From assembly GCA_027307045.1 (NCBI GenBank), contig DAHUXR010000027.1, positions 1 through 47,894 of the forward strand: a DNA stretch of 47,894 bases, given 5' to 3'. The position numbers and the translations under genes are program-made. Below the pieces are notes generated by a model. That model saw only the letters and a program-made list of their open reading frames with translations, ran no database searches and was not told the origin of the DNA. Within the stretch, counting starts at the first letter, position 1. Each line of letters opens with the position of its first letter. Source of the DNA: Acidobacteriaceae bacterium. GTDB taxonomy: Bacteria > Acidobacteriota > Terriglobia > Terriglobales > Acidobacteriaceae. Of the stretch, positions 33,657-41,784 are shown piece by piece.

Positions 33657-34982
33657 CTAGTTATTGAACCCCGGCAAATCCACCCGCTTGGCGATGTGGT
33701 CCTTGATCCAGTGAGCGTCCCACCATTCTTTGGGATCGATCTGGATGCCCTCAAGCTGCATGCTGAAGTGAATGTGATCGCCTCCGGCCATACCGGTCAT
33801 GCCGCTTTTGCCCATGATCTGGCCGCGCTTCACCATGTCGCCTTCATGCACCTCGATTTCGCTCAGGTGGCCGTAAATCGACTGCAATCCATAGCCGTGG
33901 TCCACCACAATGCAGTTGCCGTAAATTCCCAGCGGAGCCGCATAGACAACGCGCCCGTCATTCGTCGCTTCCACACCTACGTGCTGCGTGATGGAAAGAT
34001 CGTAGCCCAGGTGCACTTGCTGGTCGATCTTCTTGCCCTGATAGATATAGTTGCGCACGTCGGCAAAGTTGGCTTCCACTTTGGAATTGGATTGCTGCCT
34101 GAATGGCTGCGACCAGAGAAAATGGTCGGCAGTCTTCAGGCGCAGATCGGCCAGAGTCTTGTTGTTGGCGCGGCGCATCTCGCTATTGATCTTCACAAAC
34201 CGCTCCACCGGATCGCCTGATCCGCTGGGATCAAGCTCATTCACTACCTTCTGGACAAACTTGTCGTCCAGTTGCAGATCGCGCACGCGATACTTTGGCT
34301 GATCTTTCTTGGGAAACTCGTAAACCATCTGTCCTGTGACTTCATTGCCGGCGGGATCAGTGGCGTAAACCAGCGGAGGCGTTGCGGCGGGCATGTTCCA
34401 GGCAAAAGCGAAAAGTGAAAATAGGCCGGGTTTTCCGCCGGGCATGGGCCAGCTGCGAAACTTCTCGTCGCCCACACGCACGCCGGACTCGCTGGCATAT
34501 CCAGAAACATTGAAGGTGACCAGATCGGCCATGCCTAAATAAAGGTAGTGCTGGTCTGAATCCACGCTGACAGAAGGCGGCCGCGTGACGACCGTGACTT
34601 CACGCTCGCTGCTGACTGTCTTGCCGCGAAAGTCATTTGACGTGGCTTCCACAACCAGGCGAGCCTTGCCGTCCCTAAGCTGCGGAGTGGTCCTGGCGCC
34701 GGCATTGAAAGTGTACGCAGCGTCCGCCACCCCACGCCTCCAGCGCAGCCTGCGCGAAGGCTGCTCCATATCCCACACTTTGTAGCTGGAGCCATTTTGC
34801 TCCACTGTGGCCACAGCGATGCGAATGCCATGCGGATCGCTGACATTGATGGTGATTGGCGTGGATTGTCCCAGTGCCGTAAGAGACGACGGCAGCGTAA
34901 CGACTGGAGTGGCAGACATAAAGAACAATGCCATAATCGGCACAAGGATCAACAAAAAGAGGATGAGAAAAAAGGTACGCAT
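33657..34982 (-). CDS. Membrane-anchored M23-family (LytM/gametolysin-like) peptidase
   Basis: The C-terminal about 130 residues form a lysostaphin/LytM metallopeptidase domain with HLGYDLS (zinc ligands H and D of HxGxD), GNCIVVDHGYGLQSIYGHL and GDHIHFSMQL (HxH). Such enzymes cut peptidoglycan cross-links or act as envelope regulators if degenerate; here the zinc residues look intact. The ATG at 34982 was chosen because MRTFFLILFLLILVPIMALFF is a signal/membrane anchor; the longer frame adds 31 residues without an RBS. Between anchor and peptidase, about 290 residues include Ig-like beta segments (ITINVSDPHGIRIAVATVE, DLVTFNVSGYASESGVRVG). Length 441 aa. Convergent with lldP. Confidence 0.9.
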   Translation of the reverse strand: MRTFFLILFLLILVPIMALFFMSATPVVTLPSSLTALGQSTPITINVSDPHGIRIAVATVEQNGSSYKVWDMEQPSRRLRWRRGVADAAYTFNAGARTTPQLRDGKARLVVEATSNDFRGKTVSSEREVTVVTRPPSVSVDSDQHYLYLGMADLVTFNVSGYASESGVRVGDEKFRSWPMPGGKPGLFSLFAFAWNMPAATPPLVYATDPAGNEVTGQMVYEFPKKDQPKYRVRDLQLDDKFVQKVVNELDPSGSGDPVERFVKINSEMRRANNKTLADLRLKTADHFLWSQPFRQQSNSKVEANFADVRNYIYQGKKIDQQVHLGYDLSITQHVGVEATNDGRVVYAAPLGIYGNCIVVDHGYGLQSIYGHLSEIEVHEGDMVKRGQIMGKSGMTGMAGGDHIHFSMQLEGIQIDPKEWWDAHWIKDHIAKRVDLPGFNN

Positions 34983-35534
34983 GATGGAAATTTCAGAATA
35001 GCACGAGGGAAGGAACGCTGTGGCGATCTTCCGGAAACGGCATGAAGGCTTTTTGAGGGAACCCGGCCGTGTCATGGCAAATTGCAGTTTTCATCCGCTC
35101 TGCTAATTAAAAGCGACTATATAGGAGCGCGATTCCCCGAAACATACGTTACCAGAGTAAGAAATCCGGGGAGGTGCGTACCGACTGGTTTTCGGCATTA
35201 GCGCCAAATCGGGAAAATAAACACATAGTCGATTAGAGCAAAGTGGTTAAGTCCAGATAATCCGCGTACTTAACGCTCCCTATCCTGTGAAGGCATTTCC
35301 GCTAGCCCCTGTCCGTCCGTAATGATGAACCTTAGTCGCCAACATTTATGATCGGTGGCCTAAACCTCCCCAAAAAGCTGGATCCCCTTCCAGCGGATTT
35401 TGAGAATTTGTAATTCGCGGGATTTTTTATTGAGTCGGGCAAGCAGGTTCGTGGTTGGTGGTTAGATATCCGGGGCTGCTCATCCACTCCTAAAAAAATA
35501 ATTGGTTCCAAAAGCTTTAAAAGGAGTAACAAAC
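34983..35534. other. Intergenic region between the M23 gene and the exported propeller gene
   Basis: These 552 bases contain no frame I would call coding. A small hairpin GCTGG-atccccttCCAGC at about 35379-35396 is followed by GGATTTT. GTAACAAACATG with AAGGAGT marks the RBS of the next gene. The promoters of both divergent genes must lie here, but I see no clear hexamer pair. Confidence 0.5.
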
Positions 35535-36974
35535 ATGAAACTCGGATCGAAGAAGAATTTTTGTGGCATTGTGAACTTGGCAATAGGAGTTCTCTTGCTC
35601 GGCGGCCTGACCATTGCTCAGGCCCAAGACAATGGCGGTAATGATGGGAAGCAGCCTGCATTGCGAGGCCGAATTGTGGCAGTCGGGATCCCGGGCGCTT
35701 CAGCGATCACTCCCGTCGGGCATTTCGTGCCAACAGGGCCGATACCGACCCTTGCGAACCTTAAGCCCTTTATACAACCCGGACAAGTCCTTGATCCGGT
35801 CCGTATATTGGTAGGAAGCAACTCAAACTTCGGAGCAGCGTTGGCCCGGGCTGATGAGAGAGAAGGATCATTCCTCTCTATCGATCCGACTGGCCCCAGC
35901 ACGCTGGTTATTCCCGCCGACTTTGCCTCCGCGGGAGGACAGGCGTCAACTCTCGGGGGAAGCGTGCAGGTTTACACGGCAAACAACGCCGCGTTCTTGA
36001 ACTCCATCGAGAATCCGAGCGCCAGAACAGGGAATTTTACCGGCGTCAGCAATCCTCTGGGCATTTCACTTAACTGGGCTTTTGGCCGTTTATGGCCGGC
36101 GAACGCCCCGACGGGGCTTGCGGGAATCGGTAGTTCCACGATTCTCGATCCTCAAGGCTGGGGGCTGAAGGGCGCACCGAACGCGAATTTTGGCGGCGTA
36201 TATGCCGACAATCTGGCCAACCGCGGTACGGTCGGCGTAGCTGGCGTGACTGGGCAAGCCATTCCCGGCGGTCTTAACACGGGCGCAGTGGGGACGGCGT
36301 TACTTGGCCCCTCGCCGGACGGCTCTGGCAAAGCGGTCTTCGTCGTAATGGAAGCCGATGGCAGCATCGTGCAGGAACACACTCTGCAGGGTCTGGATGG
36401 CCTGGCGCCTCCAGGCACCATCAGCCCACTGCTGGGCGAAAGGGACAAAATCGACGGTGATGGCAATCCGGGAGTCACTCCCAGACTGGGCGTGGTTTTC
36501 AAGTGGGAAACCATCAGCAACGGCCTTCCTCCCGAGATCCTCTACATCAGCGAGCCGCTCGAAAACCGTATTGCTGCCCTGGTCCTTACCACTGCGACCA
36601 CCGCTAACGGAAAAGTGTTCGCTGTAAGCACAGTGAGCCGCTTCAGCTCCGATGCTCTCAACCAGCCGGTCGATCTGACCCCGGTGCAGATGGAAGCTAC
36701 CGACGTTCATTTTGCCAGCAACAGTACGCTGGACGGTGATTCGGATTTCTATGTGGCCAACCGTGGAAATAATACGATCGTCCGGATGACCCAGACTGGC
36801 GACGTGGTGTCAGTCCGGCAGATTACCCGCGCGGACGGCATGCCCTTCGGCGATGCCCGTGTGAACGGGATTGCTACCTCACAAGATGGCTCCGTGATCT
36901 GGGTGACCGTCACCGGCCACCTGCCCGGCGTACCGCATTCAACAGGTGCGGTATTGGAACTGCCAGCGTTCTAG
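35535..36974 (+). CDS. Exported protein of unknown function with NHL/propeller-like segments, 479 aa
   Basis: The ATG at 35535 has AAGGAGT seven bases upstream; the longer frame (ATG 35502) adds 11 residues and is rejected. The N-terminus is a Sec signal: MKLGSKKNFCG, then the hydrophobic NLAIGVLLLGGLTIAQA with cleavage after AQA. The mature protein has no cysteines in obvious pairs and shows repeats of beta-type motifs rich in Gly, Asn and Asp (GNNTIVRMTQTGDVVSVRQI, GIATSQDGSVIWVTVTG, EPLENRIAALVLTT), which suggest a beta-propeller or NHL-like architecture. I do not recognise a named family. It appears monocistronic, flanked by a GC-rich inverted repeat downstream. Confidence 0.82.
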   Translation: MKLGSKKNFCGIVNLAIGVLLLGGLTIAQAQDNGGNDGKQPALRGRIVAVGIPGASAITPVGHFVPTGPIPTLANLKPFIQPGQVLDPVRILVGSNSNFGAALARADEREGSFLSIDPTGPSTLVIPADFASAGGQASTLGGSVQVYTANNAAFLNSIENPSARTGNFTGVSNPLGISLNWAFGRLWPANAPTGLAGIGSSTILDPQGWGLKGAPNANFGGVYADNLANRGTVGVAGVTGQAIPGGLNTGAVGTALLGPSPDGSGKAVFVVMEADGSIVQEHTLQGLDGLAPPGTISPLLGERDKIDGDGNPGVTPRLGVVFKWETISNGLPPEILYISEPLENRIAALVLTTATTANGKVFAVSTVSRFSSDALNQPVDLTPVQMEATDVHFASNSTLDGDSDFYVANRGNNTIVRMTQTGDVVSVRQITRADGMPFGDARVNGIATSQDGSVIWVTVTGHLPGVPHSTGAVLELPAF

Positions 36975-36998
36975 AAAGGTTTTTTGTTTTAACTACCG

Positions 36999-37025
36999 AG
37001 GAGGCCCCTGAAGAAGGGGCCTCCT
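36999..37025 (+). terminator. GC-rich inverted repeat after the exported protein gene
   Basis: AGGAGGCCCC (36999-37008) pairs perfectly with GGGGCCTCCT (37016-37025) around TGAAGAA. The stem lies 25 bases beyond the stop codon. It is not followed by a T-run (GGGTTACTGG), so termination efficiency is uncertain, although a TTTTTTGTTTT tract precedes it. Confidence 0.6.
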
Positions 37026-37117
37026 GGGTTACTGGGTTCATTAGTCACGCATCTTTAGTGACATTTCGGGGAGTGTTAGATTTTGTTAATGTTCCACCTT
37101 CCCCTAGGAACCCATGA

Positions 37118-38641
37118 ATGCTTAGAAGGATATCGGTTGAGCGAAGGCTCACGTACAATTCAATAGTCCCGTTGCTCTTCCTGGCCCTGATGGCACTTGT
37201 CGGTGCCCTTGGTCTGGGGATGGCATGGATCATACTTGTACTGGTTCTCGCGCTTGCCATCAGTGTTCCTCTCACAATCTCAATCAGCCGCAGCATTACA
37301 GTTCCTATCCGGAGAGTAGGCAGCGCAGCCCGCGATCTGAGCCAGGGCAAGTTGTCAGTCGTGCTGGAAGACCAGCAGCTACATGAGATTGGCGACCTTC
37401 ACGTCCGTTTTCGCGCTATCGCCGAGTACTTGAAGGAAATGTCGGAACTAAGTTCCGCAATTGCCAATGGCAACCTGACCATCCAGGCAGAACCACGCTC
37501 CGACGATGATGTTCTGAGCCACGCGTTCCGTCATATGACAGAAGGGCTGAGCGGCATTGTGCGCTCCGTCCGTTCCGCTGCCACTCAGGTAGCGGCGGGC
37601 GCGGACCAGGTGGCGGCCGCGAGCCGGGAAACCGAGCAGGCAAGCGCCCAGGTTTCCACGTCGATTGACGAACTGGCAAGCGCCATGGCGGAGATGAGCG
37701 CGAACGTCAAGAACGTTTCCAAAAACACGCAAATGCAGGCCGGTAGCGTGTCACAGACGTCCCAGGCGATTGAGAAGATGGCGTCGGGTTTCCTGGGTGT
37801 AGCCACAAACGTGATGCTGCTATGCGATATTTCTGACCGGTCTCGCGAAGAAGTCCGCTCTGGAATGGAAGCAGCGGCAAAGGCCAATGAAGGTCTTAAG
37901 CAGATCAACACTTCTATCTCTTCCACCGCAGAGTTCGTTACCGCGCTCGGCCAACGGGCTGAGAGCATCGGCAACATTGTGGAAGTGATCGACGATATTG
38001 CGGAGCAGACCAATCTGCTGGCCCTGAATGCCGCGATTGAAGCGGCGCGAGCCGGCGAACACGGTCTGGGTTTTGCCGTGGTGGCCGATGAAGTCCGCAA
38101 ACTGGCGGAAAAATCGGCCCAGTCCACCAATGAAATCAACGCTCTGATCCGGAGCATTCAGGAAGAAACGCGGCGCGCAGTTCACAACATGGAACAAAGC
38201 ACCACCATGGTTTCCGAGGGAATGAATGCAGGTACGGAACTGACGCAGGCGCTGGAGAGAATCGGGAATGTGGTGACTGAATTCAATCGGCTGGCGCAGG
38301 AGGTGGGCACGGCCACCAGCGAACAGTCCGACGTTTCCGCAAAGATTGAGCGCGCTACATCGCAATTAAACGAGATTACACAGGAGATCAGCTCGGCGAT
38401 TCAGGAACAGGCAGACGGCGCCGACTCGGCCGTTAAGGCGCTGGAAAGAATGCGGGGCATGATTCAGCGGTTCAGCGCCGGCACAGTTCAATTGGCCGCG
38501 ACCGCTGAGCAGATGACCAAAATGTCGAGGCTCACACTCGATGCAGTAGGCGGATTTGCGCTTGAAGACGATCAGCCAAAGTCCGCGTCAGCCTACCGGT
38601 TCCCCGTGGGAAGCCGGAGGGACCGCGTAGCGGTAATGTGA
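37118..38641 (+). CDS. Methyl-accepting chemotaxis protein without periplasmic sensor domain
   Basis: The 507-residue chemoreceptor begins with two nearly adjacent membrane helices (about 15-35 and 36-57), leaving essentially no extracytoplasmic loop. A HAMP domain follows directly ([18 protein letters not shown]...[17 protein letters not shown]), then a second HAMP-like helix pair ([28 protein letters not shown]). The signalling hairpin contains the highly conserved tip [44 protein letters not shown] (contact with CheA/CheW). No ligand domain (Cache, 4HB, PAS) is visible, so it probably senses a membrane state, a cytoplasmic cue or a partner. It is the first of three closely spaced genes with a 93-aa protein and a YeiH-like membrane protein. 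The RBS before ATG 37118 is weak (TAGGA). Confidence 0.92.
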   Translation: MLRRISVERRLTYNSIVPLLFLALMALVGALGLGMAWIILVLVLALAISVPLTISISRSITVPIRRVGSAARDLSQGKLSVVLEDQQLHEIGDLHVRFRAIAEYLKEMSELSSAIANGNLTIQAEPRSDDDVLSHAFRHMTEGLSGIVRSVRSAATQVAAGADQVAAASRETEQASAQVSTSIDELASAMAEMSANVKNVSKNTQMQAGSVSQTSQAIEKMASGFLGVATNVMLLCDISDRSREEVRSGMEAAAKANEGLKQINTSISSTAEFVTALGQRAESIGNIVEVIDDIAEQTNLLALNAAIEAARAGEHGLGFAVVADEVRKLAEKSAQSTNEINALIRSIQEETRRAVHNMEQSTTMVSEGMNAGTELTQALERIGNVVTEFNRLAQEVGTATSEQSDVSAKIERATSQLNEITQEISSAIQEQADGADSAVKALERMRGMIQRFSAGTVQLAATAEQMTKMSRLTLDAVGGFALEDDQPKSASAYRFPVGSRRDRVAVM

Positions 38642-38654
38642 GGGAGGTCAAGAC

Positions 38655-38936
38655 GTGACGGTTAAAACGGTTGGCTATGAAGATCTGATGACTGCAATTG
38701 TGAAAAAACAGATCTCAGTCATAGGCTCCGAGCGGGCAATCTTGTTCGCTCGCAAGGTGCCCCAGATTGCCGTGAGTAATGATGGCACGGTGGTTGGGGG
38801 AAACAAGGCCGCATTGTCCGCTTTATGCCAGCAATATATGTCGGTGGCAAGCGGTGTGGCCAAAATGCTCATGAAATCGGCGGTTGCGCCGCTTCTAAAC
38901 GGGTCCCAGTTGGACCTGCCAGACGAATTGAGGTGA
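38655..38936 (+). CDS. Small protein of unknown family linked to the chemoreceptor, 93 aa
   Basis: A GTG start with GGGAGG six bases upstream, 13 bases after the chemoreceptor stop and four bases before the next gene, makes this a convincing small gene. The product is soluble and mixed alpha/beta: VGYEDLMTAIVKKQISVIGS helix, ARKVPQIAVSNDGTVVG strand-turn with a PxxxVxxDG-like turn, then a long C-terminal helix YMSVASGVAKMLMKSAVAPLL. I do not recognise the family. Its placement between a sensorless receptor and a transporter-like protein suggests it could be the adaptor or cytoplasmic sensor of this unit, but that is inference. Confidence 0.8.
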   Translation: MTVKTVGYEDLMTAIVKKQISVIGSERAILFARKVPQIAVSNDGTVVGGNKAALSALCQQYMSVASGVAKMLMKSAVAPLLNGSQLDLPDELR

Positions 38937-38940
38937 CACT

Positions 38941-39963
38941 ATGAGTGCAGGATCAATTTTCTTCGAACCCCATGTAAGTCTCAGCCGCAATGAGAAGTTC
39001 ACGATGGTCCGTGAAGGATCGTTGGGATTCGCTCTGGCGCTTGCGCTTGGATTTGCCGCCTCTTTCATTTCAAAGCAAGTCAAGGGATTGGATCCCCTGG
39101 TGGCGGCCGTCGTGCTGGGAATGGCGGCGTCGCTGGTCATCAATGCCCGGGAAAAAGTCTATTTCAGGCTTCTGCCCGGAATCATCCTCGCGCAATCGAT
39201 CTTTATTCCGATCGGGATTGCGCTGTATGGAAAGAATCTGGAAATCAAGGTCATGCTCGCCAGCAGTCCGTGGATATTCCTCCAGGTGATCGGCATTACG
39301 GGCGTGACTTTCGTCTTGATGTATTGGCTGGGCAAGCTATTCGGATTCAACGAACGCATGCGCTACCTGCTGGGCTTCGGTTCCGCGATTTGTGGAGCGG
39401 CTGCTATCGCCATCGCTTCCCCGGTGGTGGAGTGCGAGCCAAATGACACGGCAACTGGTCTGGTGGACAATACGATTGCCGCGCTCATATCGCTCTATCT
39501 GCTTTCCACATTTGTGCTGCCGCATGTGCTGCCGCGCGAGTATGCCGCCGCGGCCGGCGCGCTCCTGCATCAAACCGGCTTTGTCAAGATGGCACTGGCC
39601 AGCCACGCCAAAGACCTGTTGGAGTTTGGAGTCGTGGTGAAGTCGCTCCGGGTCGTGCTGCTGGTGGTAGCGATACCCACGGTTTCATACCTGATACGGA
39701 AGCGCATCTACGTTCCGTGGTACCTGGTCCTGTTTGTGGTTGTGGCGTTCGTGTTCTCTTACATTCCCATGGGGGCCCAGTTTTCCAAGGGAGTCACCAC
39801 TTTTTACGAGATATGTTTCAGCGCTGCGCTGGCCAGCATCGGCATGAATGCGAATGTTCTTCACGTATTCAAAAGACTCTTCAAGCCGCTGGTTCTCGTG
39901 ATGCTGGTATTCCTTCTGGATCTGGGGCTATGGTGGCTTACTCGTGGCGTGATCCACTACTAA
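38941..39963 (+). CDS. YeiH/UPF0324 (PSE) family membrane protein, putative exporter
   Basis: This 340-residue protein has about ten helices and the UPF0324/YeiH pattern: GLDPLVAAVVLGMAASLVI, a KVYFRLLPGIILAQSIFIPIGIALYG segment and the strongly conserved LLGFGSAICGAAAIAIASPVV. The C-terminal half has paired helices typical of inward/outward repeats (FFEICFSAALASIGMNANVLHVFK-like). Family members are annotated as putative sulfate/sulfonate exporters (TauZ, YeiH), but few are characterised. The N-terminal 25 residues lie before the first helix, and the ATG at 38941 closely follows the preceding stop. It is coupled to the chemoreceptor and the 93-aa gene. The physiological substrate is unknown. 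Confidence 0.88.
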   Translation: MSAGSIFFEPHVSLSRNEKFTMVREGSLGFALALALGFAASFISKQVKGLDPLVAAVVLGMAASLVINAREKVYFRLLPGIILAQSIFIPIGIALYGKNLEIKVMLASSPWIFLQVIGITGVTFVLMYWLGKLFGFNERMRYLLGFGSAICGAAAIAIASPVVECEPNDTATGLVDNTIAALISLYLLSTFVLPHVLPREYAAAAGALLHQTGFVKMALASHAKDLLEFGVVVKSLRVVLLVVAIPTVSYLIRKRIYVPWYLVLFVVVAFVFSYIPMGAQFSKGVTTFYEICFSAALASIGMNANVLHVFKRLFKPLVLVMLVFLLDLGLWWLTRGVIHY

Positions 39964-39974
39964 CAAATAACCAT

Positions 39975-40014
39975 CCGGCGCCGCGTCTCTGCCAGAGCAG
40001 GGATCGGCGCCCGG
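39975..40014. terminator. GC-rich inverted repeat after the YeiH-like gene
   Basis: CCGGCGCC (39975-39982) pairs with GGCGCC-CGG (40006-40014, one bulge), and a weaker CTGC/GCAG pairing lies inside. It starts 12 bases after the stop codon but has no T-run. It may be a terminator or mRNA-stabilising hairpin. Confidence 0.4.
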
Positions 40015-40189
40015 TGAGCCTGAAGAAAAAATCTCGAGCGACCGCTATATCGCTGGCGGCGGATTCCGGTCATCAGCGTCCAACGGCGCAGCCGGTCCCG
40101 GAGAAATAAATCCCAGTCGCGCTGGATGCGGTACCTCAGGAACGAGACTTTGTCGTTCGGCACTTGGGCCATTGCCACCGCAGCTAAAC

Positions 40190-41614
40190 CTATTTTGCCG
40201 CGATGTTGCGTTGCCCCATGAGCCCATTCAAAGTGCGTGGTTGAACGTTTTGGTTCATCCGGAAGAAATTAGCCGGATCATAGTGTGATTTGACCGCGAC
40301 CATGCGGTCCCAGCGTTCTCTATAAGCTTCAGGAACGCGGTCCTGCTCATCACCACTCATAAAATTCACGTAAACGCCAGGCTTCATAGCCGGCCGTAGC
40401 CTGGCAAAGACTCCGCGTACCCAGGCAATATGGTCTGCATCTTCGGCGGGCTCCGACCAGTTCGCGAGAAGATTCATAATAAAGGGAGCGCTGCGGTCGC
40501 CGAACGCTGTTTCTCTCGCGTCCACCTGCCCGGCCGCGCCGCCAAGATAAGCGAGTTCTATCTGGGTTTGCGGAGAAGCAATTGTGGCCACTGCTTCAAT
40601 CATGCTATCGATCGTGCTGTCATCGAGCCGGCTGAAATAGCCCGACTTGGTGTAATAGCGCCGGCCATGCGGGAAATCAGAGTCCGCCATGGTTTGCAGC
40701 GCCAAGAAGGGAACAACCCGGCTGCTTACCGAATCGCGGTCGCACAATGAAAGCGCGCGCTCAAGACAATTTTGTCCTGCTTCAGGATCGCCTGTCCAGA
40801 CCAGCGAATTGCCGGCAACAGGGCGCCCGCGCAGAGCAGGCGGCACTTTTTCGGAGTGGGGCGCCAATCGCAGATCGATGTTCCATTTCAAATCCAGCGG
40901 AGCTTCCGGCATGAAATCGCGCCAGAATTCCAGAAGCCGGCGAATGCCGGGCTCCGGGCACAGCCCTTCCGCCAACATCAGAGAGCTGAGAGGATGCAAC
41001 TTGACTTCAAATTCCGTCACCACGCCGAAGTTGCCACCGCCTCCACGGAGTGCCCAGAACAAATCGGGGTTGTTCGCCGCATCGGCGCGCAGGAGAGATC
41101 CGTCAGCGGAGACCAGAGTAAACGCCGCAACGTTATCGCAGGACAATCCGAACCTGCGTGTGAGCCATCCGGTCCCGCCGCCCAGGACGAGGCCACCGGC
41201 GCCGGTATGCGAGACCACGCCGGAAGGAAAAACCAGCCCGGCTTTCTGCGTTGCCGTATCAATCGATCCCAGCAGGCAGCCCCCAGCGAACCGTGCGCGG
41301 CGCGCTTCAGGATCGACAATGACCTGCCGCATGCGCGAGAGGTTAATCACCATCCCGCTGTCGCATGTGCTGAATCCGGCAAGGCTATGCCCGCCGCAAC
41401 GGACTGCCGTCAGAAGCCCTACGGAAGAAGCCGCGCGAATCGCGCTTTGAACGTCAGTGACATCGGCGCAACGCGCGATCAGCCCAGGCCTGCGGTCAAA
41501 CATACCGTTCCATATGCCGCGAGATGCTTCATAAGCGGCATCGCCAGGAAGCAGCAGGTCGCCTTGGAATTGTTCACGAAGCAAAGAGAAGACCTCTTCG
41601 GCGGTTTCCGGCAT
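40190..41614 (-). CDS. FAD-linked oxidase, berberine-bridge-enzyme (BBE) type
   Basis: This 474-residue flavoprotein of the VAO/PCMH fold has the FAD-binding part SAIRAASSVGLLTAVRCGGHSL, with H76 in GGHS as the usual site of 8-alpha histidyl-FAD attachment. It then has GLVLGGGTGWLTRRFGLSCDNV, a substrate domain, and the C-terminal BBE tail YRERWDRMVAVKSHYDPANFFRMNQN. The cysteine used for a second, 6-S-cysteinyl link in bicovalent members is absent (SHTGAGGLVLGGG in its place), so mono-covalent FAD is expected. ATG 41614 has AAGGAG upstream; the longer frame adds 12 residues. Such enzymes oxidise sugars, alkaloids or polyketides; the substrate is unknown. No signal peptide is seen. Confidence 0.92.
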   Translation of the reverse strand: MPETAEEVFSLLREQFQGDLLLPGDAAYEASRGIWNGMFDRRPGLIARCADVTDVQSAIRAASSVGLLTAVRCGGHSLAGFSTCDSGMVINLSRMRQVIVDPEARRARFAGGCLLGSIDTATQKAGLVFPSGVVSHTGAGGLVLGGGTGWLTRRFGLSCDNVAAFTLVSADGSLLRADAANNPDLFWALRGGGGNFGVVTEFEVKLHPLSSLMLAEGLCPEPGIRRLLEFWRDFMPEAPLDLKWNIDLRLAPHSEKVPPALRGRPVAGNSLVWTGDPEAGQNCLERALSLCDRDSVSSRVVPFLALQTMADSDFPHGRRYYTKSGYFSRLDDSTIDSMIEAVATIASPQTQIELAYLGGAAGQVDARETAFGDRSAPFIMNLLANWSEPAEDADHIAWVRGVFARLRPAMKPGVYVNFMSGDEQDRVPEAYRERWDRMVAVKSHYDPANFFRMNQNVQPRTLNGLMGQRNIAAK

Positions 41615-41640
41615 TGAGTGCGCTCCTTTCAGGATTTTCT

Positions 41641-41784
41641 TGTATACCACACACGTCGAAATCTACGACGAAGGCACCGAGGCACGGAGAAATTCAAAAG
41701 GCTTACAAAGCATGAAGGTCGCTAAAAGTTTTCGATACAAACTCCAACTTCGTGTCTATTCGTGTCCCTTGTGGTTAGTGCGCT
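41641..41784. repeat. Dispersed intergenic repeat segment (copy 1)
   Basis: It contains CGACGAAGGCACCGAGGCACGG at its left and CTTCGTGTCTATTCGTGTCCC with TTGTGGTTAGT at its right. The right part matches the words of the element at 47091-47218 (CCTTCGTGTCCCTTCGTGTCC, CCTTGTGGTTAA). The last codons and stop of the amino-acid permease (41756-) lie within it. Confidence 0.6.

Noticed and set aside
39960-40178. 72-codon minus-strand frame between the YeiH-like gene and the oxidase
   Set aside because: It is Arg-rich with no clear RBS and runs through the GC-rich inverted repeat. It could be real but cannot be supported.
40772-41617. Plus-strand open frame opposite the FAD-linked oxidase
   Set aside because: It lies wholly within the oxidase gene, whose domains, cofactor residue and RBS are all clear.
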